The notes below the pieces were generated by a model. The model was not told the DNA's origin. It did no database searches and was given only the letters and a program-made list of their open reading frames with translations. Both the position numbers and the translations under genes were made by a program. From the NCBI GenBank assembly GCA_018268875.1, contig JAFDVT010000780.1:1-9894 (forward strand): DNA of 9,894 bases. Reading direction: 5' to 3'. Below are positions 1-6,198 of the stretch, piece after piece. The DNA is from Acidobacteriota bacterium (lineage in GTDB: Bacteria > Acidobacteriota > Terriglobia > Bryobacterales > Bryobacteraceae). How positions within the stretch are numbered: the first letter of the stretch is position 1; each line of letters opens with the position of its first letter.

Positions 1-1
1 G

Positions 2-223
2 AAGTACCACGACAATTACCGCGTGAATATCCGGGCGATGATCGACGCCAAGATCGCGGGCGAGGAAGTGGTGGCCGCGCCGGAGGCCGAAGACATCAAG
101 CCGGTGGTCGACATTATGGAGGCTCTCCGTACGAGCCTCGAAGCACTGAAAAAGCCCGCGTCCGGCGAACCCAAAGTAGTCGAATTCGAGAACAGAAAGA
201 AAACAGCGGGAGGCCGGGGATAA
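2..223 (+). CDS. ku: DNA end-binding Ku protein, C-terminal fragment
   Basis: This is the 3' end of a gene that enters from the left edge in frame 2; 73 residues are visible before the TAA at 221-223. The segment reads KYHDNYRVNIRAMIDAKIAG, then VVAAPEAEDIKPVVDIMEAL and a Lys/Arg-rich tail. A Y-H-D-x-Y-R stretch, an alpha-helical 'IDAKIAGEEV' stretch and a 'VVDIMEAL' helix are typical of the C-terminal part of prokaryotic Ku. Bacterial Ku homodimers bind double-strand break ends and recruit ligase LigD in non-homologous end joining. The basic tail after about residue 50 of the fragment fits the variable Ku C-terminal extension that contacts DNA. The core beta-barrel domain and any ligD neighbour lie outside the window. 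A GTG at 23 is in frame but is very unlikely to be the true start, because the homology-like pattern continues upstream of it. Recognition is by motif only. Confidence 0.82.
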   Translation, partial: KYHDNYRVNIRAMIDAKIAGEEVVAAPEAEDIKPVVDIMEALRTSLEALKKPASGEPKVVEFENRKKTAGGRG

Positions 224-228
224 ACGTC

Positions 229-1494
229 GTGTTTCAACGCAGAGGTTTTTTGAGGATGACAGCGGCTGCGGCCGCGGGTGCCGGGACCAGCGTCCTTGCG
301 GCGACCGACAGCAAGGTTGCGCCGCTCGCCAATCGAACCCGGGAAGCCAAGCGGATCACGCTCGCGGAGCGGCAGCGCCGCATCACCAAAGCGCAGCAGT
401 TGATGGGCGAAAACAAGCTGGGCGCGATCGCGGTGGCCGGTGGAACTTCGCTTCAGTATTTTTCGGGCGTCCGCTGGGGGACCTCCGAACGGATGTTCAT
501 CATGGTGCTGCCCGCCAAGGGCAACCCGTTCTTTGTCGTTCCGGCGTTTGAAAAAGACCGCGCGATGGAACAGATTTCCGTCGGTCCGTTCGGCAACGAT
601 TTTCAGGTGGTGAGCTGGGAAGAAGACGATAGTCCGTACCAGAAGACGGCCGTGATGTTGAAGGAACGCGGTCTTGCGACGGCGTCGATCGGCATCGAAG
701 AGACCACGGACTTTGTGTTCGCGGACGGCATCGGGAAGGCCGCGACGCAAGCCAAGATCACGTCGGCGACGCCTGTTACCGCGGGTTGCCGGATGATCAA
801 GAGTCCCGAGGAACTGACGCTGATGCGGTTCGCGAGCGACGTCACGCTGAAGGCGTTCGAGTGGGCGTACAAGCAGATCAAGGAAGGGATGACGCGCGAG
901 GAGTTCAACGGGCTCATTCAGGCGGGTCATGCGCAGCAGGGTTACGTCGGCGGGGCGATGGTGCTGGTGGCGGAAGGTTCCGCGCTGCCGCATGGCACGC
1001 TGAAGCCGCAGGTGGTTCGCGAAGGGACGATCATCTTGATCGACGGCGGTTGCACGGTGGAAGGCTACCGGTCGGACATTTCGCGTACGTTCACCGTCGG
1101 CGGCAAGGCGACGGACAAGATGAAGCAGGTGTTCGAGATCGTGCAGAAGGCGCAGGCGGCGGCGTTGAAAGCCACCAGGCCCGGCGCCGCGTGCGAGGCT
1201 GTGGACGCGGCGGCGCGCAAGGTGATTGTGGATGCGGGATACGGTCCCGGATACACGTACTTTACGCATCGCGTGGGCCATGGGATGGGCATGGACGGAC
1301 ATGAATGGCCGTACCTGGTGAAGCAGAACACGAGGCCGCTGGAGCCTGGGATGACGTTCAGCGATGAGCCTGGGATTTACATCAAGGGCGAGTTCGGCGT
1401 GCGGTTGGAGGATGACATGGTGGTCACCGAAAATGGCGCGGAGCTGTTCACGGGGCAAAGCCGGTCGCTCGATCAGCCGTTTGCGAATCTGTAG
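229..1494 (+). CDS. Tat-exported M24 family metallopeptidase (Xaa-Pro aminopeptidase/creatinase-like)
   Basis: A 421-residue protein with the pita-bread fold of M24 metallopeptidases, most like aminopeptidase P enzymes that remove an N-terminal residue before proline. The five metal ligands of the family are visible: D272 (IDGG), D283 (RSDISRTF), H351 (VGHGMGMDGHE), E380 (DEPGIY) and E394 (RLEDDM). H255 (LPHG) and H358 match the usual accessory histidines. Residues of about 45-190 form the creatinase-like N-terminal domain, and about 195-410 the catalytic domain. The N-terminus (QRRGFLRM followed by an Ala-rich stretch and SVLAA near residues 21-25) is a twin-arginine signal, so the enzyme probably folds and binds metal in the cytoplasm and acts outside it. 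The GTG start at 229 is chosen because it keeps this signal intact. It follows the Ku stop by 5 bp, with only weak purine-rich sequence (GGGAGG near 208-213, GGGGA at 216-220) upstream. The substrate cannot be told from the sequence. Confidence 0.92.
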   Translation: MFQRRGFLRMTAAAAAGAGTSVLAATDSKVAPLANRTREAKRITLAERQRRITKAQQLMGENKLGAIAVAGGTSLQYFSGVRWGTSERMFIMVLPAKGNPFFVVPAFEKDRAMEQISVGPFGNDFQVVSWEEDDSPYQKTAVMLKERGLATASIGIEETTDFVFADGIGKAATQAKITSATPVTAGCRMIKSPEELTLMRFASDVTLKAFEWAYKQIKEGMTREEFNGLIQAGHAQQGYVGGAMVLVAEGSALPHGTLKPQVVREGTIILIDGGCTVEGYRSDISRTFTVGGKATDKMKQVFEIVQKAQAAALKATRPGAACEAVDAAARKVIVDAGYGPGYTYFTHRVGHGMGMDGHEWPYLVKQNTRPLEPGMTFSDEPGIYIKGEFGVRLEDDMVVTENGAELFTGQSRSLDQPFANL

Positions 1495-1496
1495 CG

Positions 1497-2447
1497 TTAC
1501 TTCTTCTTCATGGCCGACGCGAAGGCTTCGATTTCCGCGTTCATTTCGGCTACGGTCATGAAGGGCATGCGGGCGAAGAAGTCTTCGCTGGCGATCAGGT
1601 ACCCGGAGAGGTTCTTGGCGGCGGTGGCGCTCAATTGCTGCTTGATGGGGACGCCGTTCGCGCCGCGGTAGACGACCTTGTCGTCGTTACGCGAGGCTTG
1701 GCCGCTGCGGCTGTGTCCCCACACGGTGGCGCCGGGAATCGCGGCGGCGACCTTTGAGGCGAACCCGCCGGTCTTGCCGGTGAGGCAGGCGTAGAAGACC
1801 ACCACTCCATCGGGCTTCACCAGGCGTCGAATGCGCTTGGCAAAGTCTTCGACGTCGATGGCTCGCACCTGGGCGGAACCGAGGCTGTCCCAATTGCCGT
1901 GGCCCGCGTAGGCGAAATAGTCGAGGTTCGACGCGGGGATGCTGTCGAGCAGGTCCCAAAAATTGTCGCGGGTTTGTTTTGCGGTTCCGGTGGAATCGTC
2001 GACGTCGTCGTGGACGTTGCCGAAGCCGTGGGTTTCGGCGCGGAACTTCTGTTTGAACGTTTTGGCGATCACCTGAAATTCGCCGGTGGAATCGGGGCGT
2101 TCGCGCTGGGCGCCGTCGGGCAGCTTTACTTCCTCCCAACGAAAGGTGCCGATTTCCTTGCCGGTTTCGGGGTCACACACCCTGGCCGGTGCGTTGCCTT
2201 TGCCAAGACCTTTGGGTCCGGCGACTTTGATTTTGGTCCCGCGAGGTCCGTCGGCATCGAGCGCTACGGGGTACAAATATTGCGCGGAGCCTTTTTCCTT
2301 TGGCTTGGCGGCGCCCCAAAGATAGCCGGTCTTGCCGCCAATGTCTTTGTACAAAACAAGGGTTTTGAGGCGGCCGTTGTTTTTGGGATACACGACGACG
2401 CCGGAAGGAATCCCCGAGGACAAAAGCACCTTGCTGTTGATCTCCAT
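1497..2447 (-). CDS. Orphan caspase/CHAT-like (clan CD) cysteine peptidase-like protein
   Basis: I do not recognise this protein as a named family. With the ATG at 2447 it has 316 residues. An in-frame TTG at 2486 would add 13 residues; neither start has a clear ribosome binding site, and the ATG is preferred. Residues of about 170-260 look like a clan CD peptidase core. A hydrophobic strand ends in the His motif YFAYAGHG (H183), then after about 30 residues another strand ends in the Cys motif VVVFYACLTG (C221), followed by a helix and the strand GATVWGHS. Spacing and motifs resemble CHAT/gingipain-like domains more than classic metacaspases, which have D-x-C. The first 135 or so residues are strand-rich with many Gly and Lys, and match nothing I know. 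No signal peptide or membrane segment is visible, so it is probably cytoplasmic. It lies 68 bp downstream of cinA on the same strand and ends 2 bp from the convergent M24 gene. No partner effector or substrate gene sits beside it. Confidence 0.75.
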   Translation of the reverse strand: MEINSKVLLSSGIPSGVVVYPKNNGRLKTLVLYKDIGGKTGYLWGAAKPKEKGSAQYLYPVALDADGPRGTKIKVAGPKGLGKGNAPARVCDPETGKEIGTFRWEEVKLPDGAQRERPDSTGEFQVIAKTFKQKFRAETHGFGNVHDDVDDSTGTAKQTRDNFWDLLDSIPASNLDYFAYAGHGNWDSLGSAQVRAIDVEDFAKRIRRLVKPDGVVVFYACLTGKTGGFASKVAAAIPGATVWGHSRSGQASRNDDKVVYRGANGVPIKQQLSATAAKNLSGYLIASEDFFARMPFMTVAEMNAEIEAFASAMKKK

Positions 2448-2515
2448 GCTGCGAGCATAGAGTTCGCCGGGACAAGGAATCCTCAACGATGTCTCAAGGA
2501 AATCTCAAAAACGTT

Positions 2516-3760
2516 TCATCCCGCGGAGAGGATGCGGCGGCGTAGCATGTCGAGCGCCCATTGCGTGCCGAGTTGCCGGAGCCTGGCGCGATCGCCGGGG
2601 AACTGGTAGCGCCTGGCTTCCGCGCCTCGCTCGTCGGCGACGCCTACGTAGAACACGCCCACGGGCTGTCCGGAGCCTGATTCGGGGCCAGCCTCGCCGG
2701 TGACCGATACGCCATAGCCGACGCCCGTCTTGTCGCGAACGCCCTTGGCCATTGCCACCGCTACCTGCTCGCTCACTTCGGTGTATTCGGCGATCACTTC
2801 GCTCGATACACCTAACAACTGTTCCTTCATCTCGTTCGTGTAGGTGATGAAGCCGCCCATGAAGCATGCGGAACTGCCGGCGACGCTGGTGATGCGCGCG
2901 CCGAGTCCGCCGCCCGTGGCGCTTTCGGCTACCGCTACCGTGCCGTTCTTCGCACGCAGAAGCTTGACTACGGTTTCTTCTAACGATGCGCCGTCGTTCG
3001 AATAGATGCGGTCGCCGAGGAGCTTTTCGATCTGCGGGCAGACCTCGGCGAGCAAGCTCTTGGCCTCTTCGGTGGTGGAACAACGCGCGCGGAAGTGCAG
3101 TTGGATGTCGCCCGCTCCGGCGAGGATGGTCGTCACCGGGTTGGTGTACTTCGAATAGACCGGCGCGATCAGGGCGTCGACATCGCTTTCGCCCATGCCG
3201 GCGATGCGATAGAACGCGGTCTCGATGCACTGTTTGGGCAGCATCGCTTCCAGACGAGGCTGCACCTGATCCTCGAACATGCCCTTCAGTTCGTGCGGCG
3301 GACCGGGGAGCAGCATCACCGTGCGGCAGTCTTCGGTGCGGATCCATTGGCCCGGCGCCGTACCTCGCGGATTGGGCAGAACCTCCGCGCCTTCGATCAC
3401 CATCGCTTGCCGTTTGTTGATCTCCGCCATCTTGCGATTGTTGCGGCGGAACCGTTCCTCGATGGCGGCCAGGGCGGCGGCGTCCTGATACTGCGTACGT
3501 CCCAACGCGGCGGCGACGGCGTCGCGGGTGATGTCGTCTTCGGTAGGCCCAAGGCCACCGCTGAGGATCACGATTTCGGTTCGCCGGAGCGCCGAGGCGA
3601 TCTCATTGGCCAGGCGCGCGCGATCGTCGCCGACCACGCACTTTTGCACGACCTCCACACCGAGGACGTTCAGCTTCCCGGTGAGGTACAGCGAGTTCGT
3701 GTCGACGCGCTGGGTCCCGAGAAGTTCGGAACCCACGGCTAGGATTTCGGCGTCCGGCAT
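2516..3760 (-). CDS. cinA: CinA: competence/damage-inducible protein, NMN amidohydrolase family
   Basis: A full-length 414-residue CinA. Residues 1-170 are the MoaB/Mog-like (COG1058) domain, opening with AEILAVGSELLGTQRVDTNS and carrying SGGLGPTEDD (67-76) and LPGPPHE (151-157). In characterised homologues this domain hydrolyses ADP-ribose. Residues of about 178-250 are the small linking domain. Residues of about 258-414 are the PncC-type amidase domain with the catalytic-serine motif AESATGG (278-284, S280), the following GSSACFMGGFITYTNEMK stretch and the TGEAGP loop (354-359). PncC domains deamidate nicotinamide mononucleotide, returning it to NAD synthesis, so the whole protein probably serves pyridine nucleotide salvage despite its historical link to competence. 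The ATG at 3760 lies 4 bp after the aspS stop, which implies co-transcription and translational coupling; no Shine-Dalgarno sequence is visible. All key motifs are intact. Confidence 0.96.
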   Translation of the reverse strand: MPDAEILAVGSELLGTQRVDTNSLYLTGKLNVLGVEVVQKCVVGDDRARLANEIASALRRTEIVILSGGLGPTEDDITRDAVAAALGRTQYQDAAALAAIEERFRRNNRKMAEINKRQAMVIEGAEVLPNPRGTAPGQWIRTEDCRTVMLLPGPPHELKGMFEDQVQPRLEAMLPKQCIETAFYRIAGMGESDVDALIAPVYSKYTNPVTTILAGAGDIQLHFRARCSTTEEAKSLLAEVCPQIEKLLGDRIYSNDGASLEETVVKLLRAKNGTVAVAESATGGGLGARITSVAGSSACFMGGFITYTNEMKEQLLGVSSEVIAEYTEVSEQVAVAMAKGVRDKTGVGYGVSVTGEAGPESGSGQPVGVFYVGVADERGAEARRYQFPGDRARLRQLGTQWALDMLRRRILSAG

Positions 3761-3764
3761 AGGG

Positions 3765-5555
3765 TTACTTTTGCGGCGGCTTGACGCGAAGCTGGATGCC
3801 CACGTCGCGAAGTTGACGGTCGGCGGCGGGGCTCGGCGCCTCGCACATCAGGTCCGTACCCTTGTTGGTTTTGGGGAACGGAATGACGTCACGAATGGAT
3901 TGTTCGCCGGCCAGGATCATCACCATGCGGTCGAGACCCAGGGCGATGCCGCCGTGCGGCGGAGCGCCGTATTCCAGGGCTTCCAGCAGGAACCCGAACT
4001 TGGCCTGCGCTTCTTCCTTGGTGAGGCCCAGGGCGTCGAACACCTGTGCCTGGATGTCGCGGCGGTGGATACGGATGGAACCCGAACCGAGTTCGTTGCC
4101 GTTCAGCACGAGGTCATACGACTTGGCGCGGCAGTTCGCACGGTCGTTCTGCAGCTTGTCGATGTCTTCGTCGAGGACGGAACAGAACGGGTGGTGCGCA
4201 GCGTTCCACTTCTGTTCTTCTTCGTCCCATTCAAACATCGGGAACTCGGTGAGCCAGGTGAATTTGAACACCTTGGGATCGAGCATCTGATGCTTGTCGG
4301 CGTAGCGCTGGATGAGGTGGAGGCGAAGCTGTCCGGCGGCCATCAAGACCGTGTCGAAGGGCTTGGGACCCTTGGGCTCGCCGGTCCAGCCGGCCAGGAT
4401 CACAAGGTCGTCGTCGAGGATGCCGCAGCGTTCCTTCACCTTGGCCATGTATTCCGGATAGTCGCGTTCCAGGCGCTTGGCGTCGTCGAACACGCGGAGG
4501 CCTCGTTCCTGGCCGAATGCCTTGATTTCGTCGCGTTCCTTGCGACTGACGGCGCCGACCTTGGGGATGCGGATCGCAACGAGCGGCATGCCGCCCATCG
4601 GCAGGTCCGAGGTCGCGAAGATGTCTTCCACGCGGTAGAAGCGAGGCAGGCGCAGTTCCGGTTTGTCGATGCCGTATTGGTCGATCGCTTCGGCGTAGGT
4701 CATGCGCGGGAACGGCGTTTCGATCTGGAAGCCGGCGACCTCGAAGGACGCCTTTACCAGCGCTTCCACGGCCTCGAACACGCGGTCCTGCTGCGGGAAG
4801 GACATCTCGATGTCGATCTGCGTGAACTCGGGCTGGCGGTCGGCGCGGAGGTCCTCGTCGCGGAAGCAGCGAACGATCTGGAAGTACTTTTCAAAGCCGC
4901 TCACCATCAGGATCTGCTTGAAGATCTGCGGCGATTGCGGCAGCGCGTAGAACGTACCGGGCTGCAGACGGCTGGGCACCAGGAAGTCGCGCGAACCTTC
5001 GGGCGTCGACTTGGTCATGAACGGGGTTTCGATTTCGAGGAAGCCCTGCTCGTACATGGCGTTTCGCACGGCCAGCGAGATCTTCGAACGCAGAATGATG
5101 TTGCGCTGCATGCGCGGACGGCGCAGGTCCACGTAGCGGTACTTGAGGCGCACTTCTTCCTTCACGTCGACGGTTTCTTCCATCGGGAACGGAGGCGTGC
5201 GGGATTCGTTGAGAATCCAAAGCTTTTCGCAGACGACTTCGATTTCGCCGGTGGGGATGGCCGGGTTGATCGTTTCCTTGGAACGGTTGTCGACCACGCC
5301 TTCCACGGCGACGACGTACTCGAGGCCGAGCAGTTCAGCCTTCTGGTGGAGTTCGGCGTCGGCATCCATGCGGAACACCACCTGGGTTACGCCTTCGCGG
5401 TCCCGCAGGTGGAGGAACACGACGCCGCCCAGGTCACGGCGGCGGTGAATCCAGCCCATTAACAGGACGCGCTTGCCGGCATCGGACAGGCGGAGCGCCC
5501 CGCAGTCGTGTGTGCGGCGAAGGTCGCCGAGGAAATCGAGTGGTACGGTCTGCAT
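3765..5555 (-). CDS. aspS: Aspartate--tRNA ligase (AspRS), bacterial type
   Basis: A 596-residue class II aminoacyl-tRNA synthetase that charges tRNA-Asp with aspartate in the cytoplasm; E. coli AspRS is 590 residues. Residues 1-115 are the OB-fold anticodon-binding domain with GWIHRRRDLGGVVFLHLRD. Class II motif 1 lies at about 171-191 (GFLEIETPFMTKSTPEGSRD), motif 2 at 231-248 (FRDEDLRADRQPEFTQID) and motif 3 at 536-543 (GIALGLDR). The insertion of about 290-420 is the GAD domain that marks the bacterial type. The ATG at 5555 is chosen because the protein then begins like other AspRS (MQTVPLDFLGDLRRTHDCGA). The frame stays open upstream, but that extra sequence overlaps the preceding gene and is not AspRS-like. 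The start shares its A with the TAA of the upstream carbonic anhydrase-like gene (TAATG), and the stop is 4 bp from cinA, so the three genes look like one operon. Confidence 0.98.
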   Translation of the reverse strand: MQTVPLDFLGDLRRTHDCGALRLSDAGKRVLLMGWIHRRRDLGGVVFLHLRDREGVTQVVFRMDADAELHQKAELLGLEYVVAVEGVVDNRSKETINPAIPTGEIEVVCEKLWILNESRTPPFPMEETVDVKEEVRLKYRYVDLRRPRMQRNIILRSKISLAVRNAMYEQGFLEIETPFMTKSTPEGSRDFLVPSRLQPGTFYALPQSPQIFKQILMVSGFEKYFQIVRCFRDEDLRADRQPEFTQIDIEMSFPQQDRVFEAVEALVKASFEVAGFQIETPFPRMTYAEAIDQYGIDKPELRLPRFYRVEDIFATSDLPMGGMPLVAIRIPKVGAVSRKERDEIKAFGQERGLRVFDDAKRLERDYPEYMAKVKERCGILDDDLVILAGWTGEPKGPKPFDTVLMAAGQLRLHLIQRYADKHQMLDPKVFKFTWLTEFPMFEWDEEEQKWNAAHHPFCSVLDEDIDKLQNDRANCRAKSYDLVLNGNELGSGSIRIHRRDIQAQVFDALGLTKEEAQAKFGFLLEALEYGAPPHGGIALGLDRMVMILAGEQSIRDVIPFPKTNKGTDLMCEAPSPAADRQLRDVGIQLRVKPPQK

Positions 5556-6070
5556 TATGATTGTGGTTCGTTTTTGTAAGCTGCTGCGAGGTCGACGTAG
5601 TGCTGGCAGTTGAGGCGGAAGCGTTCGCGTTCCTCGGGGGTGATTTCGCGTTTCACCTTGCCGGGGACGCCCATCACCATGGAATTTGCGGGGATCACCA
5701 TGCCTTCGGGCACCAGGGCTCCGGCCGCGATGACGGATCCTTCGCCGACGCGCGCGTTGTTGAGCACGATGGAGCCGATGCCGATGAGCACTTCGTCTTC
5801 GATGGTGCAGCCGTGGAGCATGGCCATGTGGCCGACGGTGACACGGTTGCCGATGCGAAGCGGGACGCCTTCGTCGCAATGCAGAACGGAGTTGTCCTGC
5901 ACGTTCGATTCGTCACCGATCGTGATGGAGTCGACATCGCCGCGGGCCGACACGTTGGGCCAGATGGAGGATCGCTCACCGATCGTGATATCTCCGATCA
6001 TCTGGGCGCTGGGATCGATGTAGGCGGATGCGGCGGCCTTCGGCGATTTTCCGCGAAACGGCCGTAGCAT
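5555..6070 (-). CDS. Gamma-class carbonic anhydrase-like hexapeptide-repeat protein (YrdA/CaiE type)
   Basis: A 171-residue left-handed beta-helix protein. Hexapeptide repeats of the (I/V/L)-G-x-x-(S/A)-x type run from about residue 18 to 135, for example IGDITIGERSSIWPNVSARG and VGEGSVIAAGALVPEG. The three zinc ligands of gamma carbonic anhydrases are present as H64 (SVLHCD), H81 (TVGH) and H86 (MLHGC), with R43, D45 and the Q58-D59 pair at the conserved positions. The short 17-residue H64-H81 spacing and the lack of an acidic loop are typical of the small YrdA/CamH-like branch, many members of which have weak or no demonstrated anhydrase activity. It probably forms a homotrimer with metal sites between subunits. 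A C-terminal helix (about 142-165) is usual for the family. It is the first gene of the apparent operon with aspS and cinA; the ATG at 6070 has no Shine-Dalgarno sequence but lies just downstream of a good promoter candidate. Confidence 0.93.
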   Translation of the reverse strand: MLRPFRGKSPKAAASAYIDPSAQMIGDITIGERSSIWPNVSARGDVDSITIGDESNVQDNSVLHCDEGVPLRIGNRVTVGHMAMLHGCTIEDEVLIGIGSIVLNNARVGEGSVIAAGALVPEGMVIPANSMVMGVPGKVKREITPEERERFRLNCQHYVDLAAAYKNEPQS

Positions 6071-6077
6071 GGGATTT

Positions 6078-6106
6078 TTTATATGCTAGCAGAGAGGCCG
6101 TATCCA
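6078..6106 (-). promoter_or_regulatory. Candidate sigma-70-type promoter for the carbonic anhydrase-like/aspS/cinA operon
   Basis: Read on the minus strand, TGGATA (6106-6101, four of six matches to TTGACA) is followed after exactly 17 bp by TATAAA (6083-6078, five of six matches to TATAAT). The -10 hexamer ends only 7 bp before the ATG at 6070, so transcription from it would begin at or almost at the start codon and give a leaderless or nearly leaderless message. This agrees with the lack of a Shine-Dalgarno sequence there. It is a pattern match, not proof. Confidence 0.5.
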
Positions 6107-6110
6107 GAGT

Positions 6111-6125
6111 GGGCGGGAGACGCCC
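6111..6125. repeat. Short GC-rich inverted repeat in the divergent intergenic region
   Basis: GGGCG (6111-6115) and CGCCC (6121-6125) form a perfect 5-bp stem around a GGAGA loop, directly upstream of the minus-strand -35 candidate and between the two divergent promoters. It could be an operator or a chance pairing in GC-rich DNA; no T-run follows on either strand that would make it an intrinsic terminator. Confidence 0.2.
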
Positions 6126-6168
6126 GGGGGGCGCGAATCCAATGCGCTCCGGCGGGATGACGGGCCGT

Positions 6169-6174
6169 TACAAT
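6169..6174 (+). promoter_or_regulatory. Candidate -10 element for the BamE-like gene
   Basis: TACAAT matches five of six bases of TATAAT and sits in an AT-richer patch (GTTACAATAAGAATCAG) inside otherwise GC-rich DNA. It ends 24 bp before the ATG at 6199, which suits transcription starting near 6181. The expected -35 position (about 6146-6151, GCTCCG) does not resemble the consensus. It supports 6199 as the start, because the upstream in-frame starts at 6028 and 6157 would lie ahead of the transcript. Confidence 0.4.
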
Positions 6175-6198
6175 AAGAATCAGAAAGGCCGGGCCGAC

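Noticed and set aside
16..1458. A 480-codon open frame on the minus strand opposite the Ku end and the M24 gene
   Set aside because: Spans two genes with clear plus-strand homology-like motifs; its translation is low-complexity Arg/His-rich and typical of an antisense shadow.
2448..2515. A terminator or promoter in the gap between cinA and the caspase-like gene
   Set aside because: I found no stem with a T-run and no convincing -35/-10 pair on the minus strand, so the gap is left unassigned.
1899..2609. A 236-codon plus-strand frame opposite the caspase-like gene, considered as the real gene
   Set aside because: It is Gly/Val/Phe-rich with no ordered motif, whereas the minus strand shows the His and Cys motifs at strand ends, a normal residue mix and a compatible stop next to the M24 gene.
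3528..5462. A 644-codon open frame on the plus strand opposite aspS and the start of cinA
   Set aside because: It is rich in His, Val, Phe, Ala, Glu and Asp with no recognisable motif, and it mirrors the codons of aspS, whose class II motifs are all intact. GC-rich genes commonly leave the antisense frame open.
5556..5879. A 108-residue N-terminal extension of AspRS from the longer open frame
   Set aside because: The extension is Arg/His-rich, overlaps the carbonic anhydrase-like gene in another frame and is absent from the AspRS family; MQTVPLDFLG is the natural start.
6028..6198. An earlier in-frame start for the BamE-like gene
   Set aside because: It would overlap the divergent gene and the promoter candidates, and it would bury the signal-like MILSGWLAAVALLAAD segment inside the protein.
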